Made by a program: the position numbers and the translations under genes | Part shown: in pieces, positions 1 to 8,567 of the stretch | How positions within the stretch are numbered: position 1 is the stretch's first letter | Layout of the letters: the number at the start of each line of letters is the position of its first letter | Notes under the pieces: model-generated | What the model was told of the DNA's origin: nothing | Seen by the model: the letters and a program-made list of their open reading frames with translations, nothing else | Database searches by the model: none | Assembly (NCBI GenBank): GCA_947499935.1 | Contig: CANMQH010000014.1 | Coordinates: forward strand, 1 to 64,000 | From: an uncultured Algibacter sp. | Lineage (GTDB): Bacteria; Bacteroidota; Bacteroidia; Flavobacteriales; Flavobacteriaceae | Length of the DNA: 64,000 nt | Direction of reading: 5' to 3'

Positions 1-120
1 AGTCTCGGGTACACGCTCACTCAACTGAAAATTAGAAAACAATTTCTCCTGATAATACTTCTTTCCTTGCATAACTAAAGTTAAACAAAAACACTATTTT
101 TAACAAACACTTGTGCAACA

Positions 121-298
121 AGCACACCGTGTATAATTAATTGCTGCCGACTTTTCCTCACGGAAAATTCATTTGAATTAATTAACTTCGTACTATATCA
201 GAAAACACTAACGAATTTACAGCAGCTAACCATATACAAACCGTTCGCTTACTTGAATTTCAAAACTGCATTTAGCCGCGGGACGTTGTAGCTAATTT
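121..298. repeat. cassette-boundary repeat, copy A
   Basis: This non-coding stretch carries two short boxes, TATAATTAAT at 132-141 and CGCGGGACGTT at 277-287, about 145 bp apart. The same two boxes recur in the same order after the next gene (962-971 and 1120-1130). The GC-rich second box stands out from the AT-rich surroundings. I see no gene in 1-386. Boundary sequences of this kind around single hypothetical genes look familiar from Flavobacteriaceae genomes, which is recollection and not tested here. The unit could be an integron-like recombination site or another mobile cassette border; the sequence alone does not decide. Confidence 0.5.
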
Positions 299-386
299 AA
301 AATGACCACTTATTTAATCCGACAATATCGTCAGAAAAACAAAAAAAGGACTTCTCTGCTTTGGTAAAGTTAGTCTAACAATAAAT

Positions 387-941
387 TTGAGTGAAAATAA
401 AAAACTGGAAATTATAGAAAATTATACTGAAAAAAAACTTTTAGACAAGATAGAAGGTTTCAGACCTAAAAATGATGATTTTACACCTTTAGAAACTCTT
501 TTTAATGAACTTTATGATAAATTTTTAAAAACAAATACATCAAATAAAGCAATAGTTACCTTATTTAAAGTATTAGAAAGATTCAATGAGGTAAGTGAGC
601 CTCATGTATTTTGGGATATAATGAGTACACTAGAAGGCATGGACGGTTTTGAACAAGAATATGTGAATTCTTTAAAAAGAAAAGCTTCCGATATAACTAT
701 GATGAATCTAAACGCTCTTTTTAATTCTGATGTTAGTTATGTAGGAAGTGAAAAGATGAAAGACCTTTTAGCTCACATTACGAACAACCCTAATACAACA
801 AGTTCAATAGTAAAATATATAAAAGAAGAATTTGTTGAAATAGAAGAAGAAAAAGTTGTAGATGAGATTAGATGGATAAAAAAGCCGTCTCAGAAAAGCA
901 TTATAGAAAAGAAGAATAAATGGTGGGAATTCTGGAAGTAA
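387..941 (+). CDS. hypothetical protein in a cassette-like unit
   Basis: This encodes a 184-residue, probably cytosolic, charged and largely helical protein with no signal peptide or membrane segment. I do not recognise a family. The reading frame opens after a stop at 315-317, and the only plausible start is TTG at 387, because the first ATG lies far inside. The C-terminus is a basic and aromatic tail (KKNKWWEFWK), a style often seen in small immunity-like or cargo proteins of variable regions. The gene stands alone between two copies of the same boundary repeat, so it may be a mobile gene cassette. Function is unknown. Confidence 0.6.
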   Translation: MSENKKLEIIENYTEKKLLDKIEGFRPKNDDFTPLETLFNELYDKFLKTNTSNKAIVTLFKVLERFNEVSEPHVFWDIMSTLEGMDGFEQEYVNSLKRKASDITMMNLNALFNSDVSYVGSEKMKDLLAHITNNPNTTSSIVKYIKEEFVEIEEEKVVDEIRWIKKPSQKSIIEKKNKWWEFWK

Positions 942-949
942 AAACCACC

Positions 950-1150
950 TACAACAATGGCTATAATTAATACGGGTTTTGGTTTTTAATCCAAAGTTTA
1001 ATGTGTTTTTATAAAATCCTTCAAATCTTTTGATTTGGCTTTAAAATGAAAAGATAAAAAGCTTTGGCTAAGTGCAAGTTCGAAAGTTACAGATCTCCTA
1101 CTTCCGGACTAACCATAGACGCGGGACGTTTTAACCAATTGTGTCCCGTT
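950..1150. repeat. cassette-boundary repeat, copy B
   Basis: This second copy has TATAATTAAT at 962-971 and CGCGGGACGTT at 1120-1130, about 157 bp apart. In this copy CGGGAC (1122-1127) and GTCCCG (1143-1148) form an inverted repeat with a 15-nt loop. A 75-codon open frame over this region (1064-1291, TTG start) lies mostly in the repeat and is not believed to be a gene. From 1151 to 1447 I see only AT-rich sequence with no gene. The offset between the CGCGGGACGTT boxes of the two copies is 843 bp, which defines the size of the enclosed unit. Confidence 0.5.
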
Positions 1151-1447
1151 CTGAATAAAGTCTACATAGTTTTAAATATTATTTACAGAAATTATAAAGT
1201 AAATAGATATTACAAAAAACGTTTGAAATTAAAAATTTTAGCTAAACTTAGTACTGAAAAATATACTAATCCATTGTTAACAATCATTTGAATGAACTCC
1301 AAAAATTTAATCAGTATTAATTTATTATAACCCTAAAAATCTAAAGAATCAAATCTTGTTAGTAAAACGAGCTTATCACGACAAAGTTTTGGTAGATTTA
1401 GTTTTAATTACCTATATTTCAAATCACTAACTATAAAATTAAAAATT

Positions 1448-1825
1448 ATGAATGCAAAAGTTTTTATGGCTCTAAGAATTTTACTTGGAGTTTTCATCTT
1501 AGTTTTCGGACTTAATAAATTCTTGAATTTTTTACCAGCCCCAGCGAGTATGTCTGCAGATGCAGGTGCTTATTTTGGCGCATTGGTTAACTCAAAAACC
1601 TTAATATTAGTTGCTATAGTTGAAATCGCAGCTGGGTTAGCATTAATTCTTAATAAATTTGGTGCTTTATTAGCGTTAATTTTAATGAGTGTTTCTGTAA
1701 ATGCAGTATTATTCCATGCTGTTCTAGACCTCGGAAATATAGCTCCTGCACTAGCGTTATTAGTTTTAAACATTATTGCTATTTACGGCTATAAGGATAA
1801 ATATAAAGATTTATTAAAAGGATAA
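1448..1825 (+). CDS. DoxX family membrane protein
   Basis: This is a 125-residue inner-membrane protein with four predicted hydrophobic segments. It begins with the typical DoxX start, in which a hydrophobic helix runs into GLNKFLNFLP. DoxX proteins are small four-helix membrane proteins associated with thiol or oxidative stress and quinone chemistry in some bacteria; the exact role here is unknown. It is monocistronic: a strong hairpin follows directly. The start ATG at 1448 is unambiguous. A second, more distant DoxX-like protein is encoded at 17332-17709. Confidence 0.8.
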   Translation: MNAKVFMALRILLGVFILVFGLNKFLNFLPAPASMSADAGAYFGALVNSKTLILVAIVEIAAGLALILNKFGALLALILMSVSVNAVLFHAVLDLGNIAPALALLVLNIIAIYGYKDKYKDLLKG

Positions 1826-1834
1826 CATTTTATA

Positions 1835-1890
1835 AAGCCTGTTCTATAAAATAGACCTCTAAATGATACATAATTTTATAGAACAGGCTT
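1835..1890 (+). terminator. intrinsic terminator after the DoxX gene
   Basis: An 18-bp perfect inverted repeat (1835-1852 and 1873-1890) with a 20-nt loop begins 10 nt after the stop codon. The stem ends in GGCTT followed by a pyrimidine-rich stretch. Confidence 0.75.
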
Positions 1891-1956
1891 CTCTTATATC
1901 TTAATTTTATAAATGCGTAACTTTGACTTATTAAAGCTTAATAGTTTTATAATATT

Positions 1957-2466
1957 TTGAAGCTAAAAATTAAACATATAAATATAGTTTACCCCCTTAT
2001 TTTTATAATTACAATAGGGCTTCTCTTTTCGTGTGGTAATGCAAAAAATTATTCTATATCCCAAACTTCAATTGAAATCCCCCCAAGAATCATATTTTTA
2101 AATTATCATATCAAAAAAACTTTAGGCACTTCAAAAAGCATCAGCCTTACGGGTAAAACTGTGGTCGATGGCAAATTTAAAAACCCTAAAACAACAACAA
2201 AAGACACTTATGGCGATTTAATATGTCTTCAACTGGATAAAAAATCGAATATTTTAGAACGAACCACCATAAAAAATCCATTATTTAAAACGATTGAATT
2301 TATTGATGATTCTAAATCATTTCATACAAAACATATAGATTTAGATAGTACGAACTTTTCTGTCAGGCTTCAATTAAAGCAAAATGCACAGTATATTAGT
2401 CTAATAGAAGTTAATCTCAATAACACATCAGTTTCTAAACCATTAATAACTACTAAGCTTAATTAA
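1957..2466 (+). CDS. small lipoprotein upstream of the M64 peptidase
   Basis: This is a 169-residue protein with an N-terminal signal peptide ending in a lipobox (GLLFSC, Cys near residue 26), so it is likely an outer-membrane or periplasmic lipoprotein. The body is beta-rich with no recognised domain. The start is TTG at 1957; no nearby ATG exists. The stop is only 3 bp before the ATG of the secreted M64 metallopeptidase gene, so the two are co-transcribed and the lipoprotein is probably a partner or accessory of the peptidase, which is inference from context. Confidence 0.65.
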   Translation: MKLKIKHINIVYPLIFIITIGLLFSCGNAKNYSISQTSIEIPPRIIFLNYHIKKTLGTSKSISLTGKTVVDGKFKNPKTTTKDTYGDLICLQLDKKSNILERTTIKNPLFKTIEFIDDSKSFHTKHIDLDSTNFSVRLQLKQNAQYISLIEVNLNNTSVSKPLITTKLN

Positions 2467-2469
2467 TTG

Positions 2470-3882
2470 ATGAAATTTTTATTTTTAATATTATTCTTAA
2501 GTTTTCAGAGCATGCTAGCCCAAACATTTCCTGTGGAAGCTATTAAAGTTTCTGGAGATAATGAGAAGCGTATAAATCTTGTGATATTGAGTGAAGGTTA
2601 TCAAATGCATGAATTAGATGATTTTATAACCCATGCTACTAATTTTAGTAACGACATGTTTAGTCAGTCTCCATTTCTAGAATATGCCGATTATTTTAAT
2701 GTTTACGCTATAAGAATCCCGTCTATAGAAAGTGGCGCTGACCACCCCGCAACCGCTACCGATGTGACCGAACCTGCATCTCCTACCAAAAATGTAGATA
2801 CCTATTTTAATGCTACTTTTGATTCTTTTGGGTTTCATAGATTGTTATTCTATGAGATTGATGGAAATAATGCAAACAATACACAGCAAAAAATAAACAT
2901 GGTTTTAGCCAATAACTTTCCAGAATATGATCAAGCATTAATACTTGTAAATTCTACTGTTTATGGAGGTAGTGGCGGTCAATTCCCTATGGCATCTAAT
3001 GCCACTAGTGCCAGTGAAATAGCTATTCATGAACTAGGACACTCTTTATTTGATTTAAAAGATGAATATTATCCTGGCGATATTCTAGCTGCCGAGGCTA
3101 TAAACATGACTCGAGAAACCGACCCTACTTTAATTAAATGGAAAAACTGGTTAGGCACTAACAGCATTGGTATTTATCCTTATGGTGCTTCTGGAGAACC
3201 AGCAAAATGGTATAAACCACACCAAACTTGTAAAATGCAATTTCTTGGTGTTCCGTTTTGTGCCGTTTGTAAAGAAGGTATTATAGAAAAAATACATGAT
3301 TTAGTATCCCCTATTGATGAATATTCACCATTTCCTAATACTATAACCGCATCCGGTTCTCCGCTAGATTTTAAGCTTAATTTAATTAAACCTACAGCCA
3401 ATACTTTACAAAATACATGGATGCTTAATACGGTAACTATAGCTAACGATGTTGATGATATTTCTCTAACAGAAAGTCAATTAACTATCGGTATAAATAC
3501 ATTAACGGCTATTGTTACTGATGTTACACCGCTTTTAAAAGTTGATAACCATGAAACTATCCATGTTAATGCTGTAACATGGACTATAAATTACTCTACG
3601 ACTTTAGGTATTGAAGATATAAGCAGTGTAAAACACAACTTTAACATTAAAGTTTTTCCAAACCCAACTCAAGACATTGTCAATTTTAAAATTGAAAGTA
3701 ATGCCGAGAATAATCTTAAAATTGATATTGTTAGTATAGATGGTAAACAGCTTAAATCTTTAACCATTTTTAACGCTATAAATTCTCAAATAGATCTTAG
3801 TAATTTTACTAATGGAATTTACATAGCTAATTTTTATTCTGGAAATACATTAATAGCAAGTAAGAAGTTAATTAAAAATTAG
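2470..3882 (+). CDS. secreted M64-family metallopeptidase with T9SS sorting domain
   Basis: This is a zinc endopeptidase of the IgA-peptidase M64 family, exported and then secreted by the type IX system. A signal peptide (about residues 1-18, ending MLAQ) is followed by the M64 domain with the zinc motif HELGH at 187-191, followed by a conserved DEYY segment. The C-terminal domain from about residue 392 (VFPNPTQD ... GIYIANF) is a T9SS type A sorting signal that would be cleaved at the surface. I chose ATG 2470 over the TTG at 2467. It sits 3 bp after a lipoprotein gene and is probably translated from the same mRNA. The substrate is unknown. Confidence 0.85.
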   Translation: MKFLFLILFLSFQSMLAQTFPVEAIKVSGDNEKRINLVILSEGYQMHELDDFITHATNFSNDMFSQSPFLEYADYFNVYAIRIPSIESGADHPATATDVTEPASPTKNVDTYFNATFDSFGFHRLLFYEIDGNNANNTQQKINMVLANNFPEYDQALILVNSTVYGGSGGQFPMASNATSASEIAIHELGHSLFDLKDEYYPGDILAAEAINMTRETDPTLIKWKNWLGTNSIGIYPYGASGEPAKWYKPHQTCKMQFLGVPFCAVCKEGIIEKIHDLVSPIDEYSPFPNTITASGSPLDFKLNLIKPTANTLQNTWMLNTVTIANDVDDISLTESQLTIGINTLTAIVTDVTPLLKVDNHETIHVNAVTWTINYSTTLGIEDISSVKHNFNIKVFPNPTQDIVNFKIESNAENNLKIDIVSIDGKQLKSLTIFNAINSQIDLSNFTNGIYIANFYSGNTLIASKKLIKN

Positions 3883-3921
3883 ATTTTATTAAATCAAAAA
3901 AATAATTAATCCTATGAATTA

Positions 3922-4326
3922 TTAAGCTGTTTTTTTTAAAATCAATTCATTTCTAGTCATTTTTAAAACCTTGAATACCTTTCCTTTTTTAAAAAAAGGT
4001 TTGGTTGTTTTAAAAACAAAATCTCTCTTGTAAAATTTCCATTTTATATTTTCAATACGAAGATTATTATTACCATTCCCACATCGAGGTCTATTTCGAT
4101 TAGGAAAACTCAAATTACCAGTATTAGACAATTTAATTAACAAATTATCTTGTTTTATATATCCAATCTTTCTTTTAAAAACCAGATTCTCATCGCTCAA
4201 TTTAGATTCTAAAGACCAAGTCCCCACTAAGTAGTATCTATCCGTTTCTGCCGAAGTTCTATTTTGAGATTGACCAATGTTAATAATGGATAGAAAAATG
4301 ATTATAAAAACAAAGCATCTGCTCAT
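3922..4326 (-). CDS. secreted lipocalin-like hypothetical protein
   Basis: This is a 134-residue protein with a signal peptide (about 1-20, ending GQSQ). The mature part starts with a lipocalin-like LVGTWSLES segment and has alternating beta-strand character, suggesting a small beta-barrel of about 110 residues. The family assignment is only by resemblance to lipocalin-like domains of Bacteroidota; the ligand is unknown. It is the downstream partner of the DUF4136 lipoprotein gene on the same strand (72 bp gap), though the gap holds an AT-rich palindrome, so co-transcription is uncertain. Confidence 0.55.
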   Translation of the reverse strand: MSRCFVFIIIFLSIINIGQSQNRTSAETDRYYLVGTWSLESKLSDENLVFKRKIGYIKQDNLLIKLSNTGNLSFPNRNRPRCGNGNNNLRIENIKWKFYKRDFVFKTTKPFFKKGKVFKVLKMTRNELILKKTA

Positions 4327-4398
4327 AATAGTAATTTGAATAGGTAATAATTTATATCTGGATTACATTTTTAACGATTATTTTAAATAATCATCTTA

Positions 4399-4917
4399 TC
4401 ACTTTGGCGGGTATTTAATGAACACCTTTTCAACTATAGCTTGCAAACGCTCTTCTCGTTTTACGGGAGTTGCTTTAGGGTTAAAACTAGATTCGCTTAC
4501 TGCCTGCCAAAAAAGTTCTTTTTTATTTTCATCTACAAAATCGATAGTGATTTGACGGTTTATATTGGCCTGCCCTATAGGTAAACCTATAGAAATTCCG
4601 CCACCAACATTACCACCGCCGCCGCCTAATCCAACACCCACAGTTTGCCTTTGTGGGTCTTGATATTCGTTACTTTTAATATCAATAAAAAAATCTGGTG
4701 TATCAGAAAACGTAAAACCTTTTTGACTCATGCTCTGATCTATAGCATTTAAGAGTCTTTTGGTATCCAATTCACTCAAACCCGTTTTCATATCAGCATA
4801 ATAATTATAGGTCTTATAACTATTAAAATTAGTTGCCATATCAAAATCATAATTTACACGAATGGGAGCGCAAGATGTTACAAACAAAATGAGTGTGATG
4901 TATAAAATGTTTTTCAT
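4399..4917 (-). CDS. DUF4136 domain lipoprotein
   Basis: This is a 172-residue lipoprotein. The signal peptide ends in the lipobox FVTSC at about residue 16, so the mature protein is probably anchored in the outer membrane. The pattern YDFDMATNFNSYKTYNY near the mature N-terminus and the internal glycine-rich stretch (VGVGLGGGGGNVGGG) are typical of DUF4136 proteins of Bacteroidota. The biochemical function of the family is unknown. The gene reads away from the hydrolase at 5074, with about 150 bp of shared upstream sequence. Confidence 0.8.
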   Translation of the reverse strand: MKNILYITLILFVTSCAPIRVNYDFDMATNFNSYKTYNYYADMKTGLSELDTKRLLNAIDQSMSQKGFTFSDTPDFFIDIKSNEYQDPQRQTVGVGLGGGGGNVGGGISIGLPIGQANINRQITIDFVDENKKELFWQAVSESSFNPKATPVKREERLQAIVEKVFIKYPPK

Positions 4918-5073
4918 GTGATATATTTTACATAAAGTTAATCAAAAATTGTTCCAATTACATATAAGAAAATAAGTATATCATTAAATTATTATCTGAG
5001 TATAAAGTTTATAATTCTATTATCACAATTTTATTTGTTCATACATTTGTTACAGTATTTCAAACCAAAATTT

Positions 5074-6183
5074 ATGCAAAAACTAATATTAAAAATTATT
5101 TTTTTATCTGTACTAATTACAATATCTACCACAGCACAAAACAGCCCTAGACCACAAGATCCTAAAACGCCTTTTAACTATATTTCGGAAGATGTCTTTT
5201 TTACAAACAAAGACGCAGACAATATTAAACTCGCTGGAACATTAACACGACCAAAAAACAAAAAAAAGCCTGCTGTAGTGATTTTAATTTCTGGTTCTGG
5301 CCCACAAAATAGAAATGGAGAAATTAAAGCCTTTAATCATAGACCTTTTTTAGTAATCTCAGATTATTTAACCAATCATGGTATAGCCGTATTGCGCTAC
5401 GATGATAGAGGAACAGCTAAAAGCGAAGGCCAATTTGCCCAAGCTACCTCTAAAGATTTCGCTACAGATGTTGAAGCTGCCATGACGTATTTAAAAACCA
5501 GAAATGATATTAACACTTCCAAAATTGGATTAATTGGACATAGTGAAGGAGGGCTTATTGCTCCCATGATTGCGACCAACAACAAAGATGTTGCTTTTAT
5601 GGTATTATTAGCTGCGCCTGGTGTTGATGGGGCTAAAGTTTTAGAAACCCAATCTAGACGTGCTGCAGAACTAGCTAACACCAATATGGGCTTAATAGAT
5701 GAAAACGAAAAACTTACAAAAATTATTTACGGCGTTATAAAAAACAACACGAATATTGACCGCATTAAAACAAAAATTACGGATAGCCTTAATGATTACA
5801 AAGTAAAAAACCCCATGTCTATGTTATCACCTGTAATTACTCCTGTTTTCATTAATCAGCAACTAAAAATCTTAAAATCTAAGTGGTTACTGCATTTTAT
5901 TAAAACAGACCCAAAAGATTTTTTATCTAAAACCACATGTCCTGTTTTAGCTTTAAACGGTAGCAAAGACTTTCAAGTTGTTTCAACAATAAACTTAGAA
6001 GGTATAAAAAACGCATTAGAATTAGCTAAAAATAAAGATGTAACCATAACGGAAATAAATGATTTAAACCATTTATTCCAAACTGCTAAAACTGGAAGCT
6101 TACAAGAATACGCAACCATAGAAGAGACTTTCTCGCCTTTGGCTTTAAAATTAATATCGCTTTGGATTAATAAGCGTTTTTAA
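5074..6183 (+). CDS. secreted alpha/beta hydrolase
   Basis: This is a 369-residue exported serine hydrolase. A signal peptide (ending TTAQN) is followed by an alpha/beta-hydrolase fold with the nucleophile elbow GHSEGG at residues 155-160 (Ser157). The late acid is in the segment LNGSKDFQV, and the catalytic His is probably in NDLNHLFQ near the end. It resembles dienelactone-hydrolase-like or acyl-peptidase-like esterases common in Flavobacteriia; the substrate is not predictable. I used ATG 5074 rather than the upstream TTG at 5035, because it gives a clean signal peptide. It is convergent with obgE (13-bp gap). Confidence 0.8.
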   Translation: MQKLILKIIFLSVLITISTTAQNSPRPQDPKTPFNYISEDVFFTNKDADNIKLAGTLTRPKNKKKPAVVILISGSGPQNRNGEIKAFNHRPFLVISDYLTNHGIAVLRYDDRGTAKSEGQFAQATSKDFATDVEAAMTYLKTRNDINTSKIGLIGHSEGGLIAPMIATNNKDVAFMVLLAAPGVDGAKVLETQSRRAAELANTNMGLIDENEKLTKIIYGVIKNNTNIDRIKTKITDSLNDYKVKNPMSMLSPVITPVFINQQLKILKSKWLLHFIKTDPKDFLSKTTCPVLALNGSKDFQVVSTINLEGIKNALELAKNKDVTITEINDLNHLFQTAKTGSLQEYATIEETFSPLALKLISLWINKRF

Positions 6184-6196
6184 AAATATTAATCTT

Positions 6197-7192
6197 TTAG
6201 TTTAACATCTTCCAAAGTTCATCTTTAAGTTCTGTAAGACCTTGTTGCGCTACAGATGAAATAAATTTATATGGAATAGGTAATTCGTTATCTAACTCTA
6301 TTTTAAGTTCTGCTTTCAGCTCATTATCTAACATATCGCACTTAGTAATGGCTATAATACGGTCTTTATCCAGCATTTCTGGATTGTATCGTCGGAGTTC
6401 ATCTAAGAGGATATCGTATTGTTTTTTAATATCTGTAGCATCTGCTGGAATCATAAAAAGCAAAATAGAATTACGTTCTATATGTCGTAAAAAATAATGC
6501 CCTAAACCTCTACCCTCAGCGGCTCCCTCTATAATTCCAGGAATATCGGCCATAACAAAAGTTTGAAATTCGCGATATTTAACAATACCTAAATTAGGTT
6601 TTAGTGTTGTAAACTCATAATCTGCAATCTTAGGTTTTGCAGATGTAACAACAGATAATAACGTAGATTTACCTGCATTAGGAAAACCAACCAAGCCAAC
6701 ATCTGCAAGTAGTTTTAACTCTAAGGTTATATACCTTTCTTCTAATGGAATACCTGGTTGCGCATAACGTGGTGTTTGGTTCGTAGAGGTTTTAAAATGC
6801 CAGTTTCCTAAGCCTCCTTTACCACCTTGAGCTATAATTCTTTCTTCACCATTATCCGTGATTTCCATGATGATATCGTTAGTTTCGGTATCACGCACAA
6901 CGGTTCCTAATGGCACATCAATGTAAACATCTTCACCATCTGCACCAAAACTCCTACCACTACTACCATGCCCACCATGTTCTGCTCTAAAATGTTTTTT
7001 AAATTTTAAATGTAAAAGTGTCCATAGATTTGAGTTTCCTCTTAATATAATATGACCACCGCGACCACCATCTCCACCATCTGGACCACCTTTGGCAATG
7101 TATTTTTCTCTGTGTAAATGCACAGAACCTTTACCTCCATTTCCAGAAGCAACATACATTTTTACGTAATCAACAAAATTTCCTTCAGTCAT
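6197..7192 (-). CDS. obgE: GTPase Obg (ribosome assembly / stress)
   Basis: This is the essential Obg/CgtA GTPase that binds the 50S subunit. The 331-residue product has the glycine-rich Obg fold (about 1-158, with [13 protein letters not shown]) followed by the G domain with G1 [10 protein letters not shown]3 [16 protein letters not shown] and G4 TKCD. It lacks the C-terminal OCT domain of the longer Gram-positive proteins, as is usual in Bacteroidota. It lies downstream of hpt-adk on the same strand. A hairpin in the 132-bp gap suggests at least partial uncoupling. Confidence 0.97.
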   Translation of the reverse strand: MTEGNFVDYVKMYVASGNGGKGSVHLHREKYIAKGGPDGGDGGRGGHIILRGNSNLWTLLHLKFKKHFRAEHGGHGSSGRSFGADGEDVYIDVPLGTVVRDTETNDIIMEITDNGEERIIAQGGKGGLGNWHFKTSTNQTPRYAQPGIPLEERYITLELKLLADVGLVGFPNAGKSTLLSVVTSAKPKIADYEFTTLKPNLGIVKYREFQTFVMADIPGIIEGAAEGRGLGHYFLRHIERNSILLFMIPADATDIKKQYDILLDELRRYNPEMLDKDRIIAITKCDMLDNELKAELKIELDNELPIPYKFISSVAQQGLTELKDELWKMLN

Positions 7193-7258
7193 TATTTAAG
7201 TTATTTTTACTTTTATTTATCTAAAAGTAATAAGCGCTATATTAAAATTTAAAAATAC

Positions 7259-7295
7259 AAAAACTATAACTTCAATACTAAAAGCTATAGTTTTT
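7259..7295 (-). terminator. probable terminator of hpt-adk
   Basis: A 10-bp inverted repeat (AAAAACTATA at 7259-7268 and TATAGTTTTT at 7286-7295, 17-nt loop) lies 29 bp beyond the hpt-adk stop. On the minus strand the stem is followed by a T-rich run. Confidence 0.5.
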
Positions 7296-7324
7296 AATTA
7301 TGCAACAAACTACTTATCAGTAGT

Positions 7325-8434
7325 TTATATTTTATCAATAACAGTACTTAAACGTACTGTTATATCATCTATACTTCCAACACCATCAACACCAAAATAC
7401 TTATTTTGGTCTGCATAATAGTCTTTTAAAATGGCTGTTTTATCGTAATATTCTTTAACTCTGTTTCTAATTATAGATTCGTCTGCATCATCAGCTCGAC
7501 CGCTTGTTTTTCCCCTTTCAAGCAAACGCTTTACCAATATTTCATCATCCACTTCTAAAGCAATCATAGCATTAATTTGAGAATCCTTGCTTGCCATTAA
7601 TTTATCTAGTGTTTCTGCTTGAGGGTTTGTTCTAGGGAAACCATCAAAAATAAACCCTTTAGCATCTGTATTTTTTTCTACTTCTGCATTCAACATATCA
7701 ATAGTTACTTGGTCTGGAACTAATTCGCCTTTATCTATGTATGATTTGGCTAACATCCCTAAAGCAGTTTCGTTTTTAATATTAAATCTAAAAACATCGC
7801 CTGTAGAGATATGTACTAAGTTATATTTCTCTTTCAAAAAATTTGCTTGCGTTCCTTTTCCTGCTCCTGGAGGGCCAAATAATACTAAGTTTGTCATATG
7901 TTGCGTTTCTTTTATTTGATATACTTCTGGTAAATTTCTTCCTAAACCGTTATAGTCTAAACCATAACCTACTATAAATTTATTAGGTATTTCTATACCT
8001 ACATAATGTAATTTAAAATCTTTTTTATAGGCTTCAGGCTTGTAAAAAAGTGTTGCTATTTTTAAGGATTTTACCCTTTCGTTTTTAAATATCCTGTAGA
8101 CTTCATGAAGTGTATTTCCTGTATCTATGATGTCTTCCAAAATAACCACAGTACGCCCTGTTAAATCTTGAGTTAAACCAATTAATCGCTGAATATCTTC
8201 GGTAGATTTAACACCTTGGTAAGAAGCCAATTTTATAAAGGTAACTTCGCATGGCTTAGGATATTTCTTAACAAAATCGCTTACCACCATAAACGAACCA
8301 TTTAAAATACCAATAAAAACTGGGATTTCATCACCAATATCTTCAGCAATTTCGGTAGCTAAGCGTTCCATCGCATCATCAATCTCTTTAGCAGAAATAA
8401 ATGGTTTAAAATATTTGTCGTGTAGCTTTATCAC
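7325..8434 (-). CDS. adk: hypoxanthine phosphoribosyltransferase-adenylate kinase fusion
   Basis: One frame encodes two purine-salvage enzymes. The N-terminal about 185 residues are an HPRT with the PRPP motif VVILEDIIDTGNTL. The C-terminal about 190 residues are a short-type adenylate kinase with P-loop LVLFGPPGAGKGTQ, DGFPRT and no zinc LID insertion. I chose GTG 8434, giving 369 residues starting MIKLHDKYF, over ATG 8467, because a TAnnTTTG box lies between the two starts and the family begins here. ATG 7897 could give a separate kinase. Long adenylate kinases of this size are known in Flavobacteriia. It is divergent from purK. Confidence 0.92.
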   Translation of the reverse strand: MIKLHDKYFKPFISAKEIDDAMERLATEIAEDIGDEIPVFIGILNGSFMVVSDFVKKYPKPCEVTFIKLASYQGVKSTEDIQRLIGLTQDLTGRTVVILEDIIDTGNTLHEVYRIFKNERVKSLKIATLFYKPEAYKKDFKLHYVGIEIPNKFIVGYGLDYNGLGRNLPEVYQIKETQHMTNLVLFGPPGAGKGTQANFLKEKYNLVHISTGDVFRFNIKNETALGMLAKSYIDKGELVPDQVTIDMLNAEVEKNTDAKGFIFDGFPRTNPQAETLDKLMASKDSQINAMIALEVDDEILVKRLLERGKTSGRADDADESIIRNRVKEYYDKTAILKDYYADQNKYFGVDGVGSIDDITVRLSTVIDKI

Positions 8435-8454
8435 AGGCGCAAAAATTAAAGATG

Positions 8455-8462
8455 CAAAGATA
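8455..8462 (-). promoter_or_regulatory. -7 box of the hpt-adk promoter
   Basis: TATCTTTG on the minus strand matches the Bacteroidota -7 consensus TAnnTTTG. It ends 20 nt before the GTG start at 8434 and lies downstream of the alternative ATG at 8467, so it decides the start. No good TTG -33 element was found at the usual 17-19 nt. Confidence 0.55.
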
Positions 8463-8527
8463 ATCAATAGATTACCTAATAACGATTTTTTGATTTATGA
8501 TTTCGGAACTAATTTAAGATTTAAGTG

Positions 8528-8535
8528 TATTTTTG
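8528..8535 (+). promoter_or_regulatory. -7 box of the purK promoter
   Basis: TATTTTTG is a perfect TAnnTTTG match, 32 nt before the purK ATG. No canonical TTG -33 element is present at 17-19 nt. Confidence 0.6.
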
Positions 8536-8567
8536 CATATCTTAAATCACTTTCAGTACACATAAAC

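Noticed and set aside
1064..1291. 75-codon open frame with TTG start
   Set aside because: It runs through the boundary repeat and hairpin; its composition is not protein-like, and the repeat explains the open frame.
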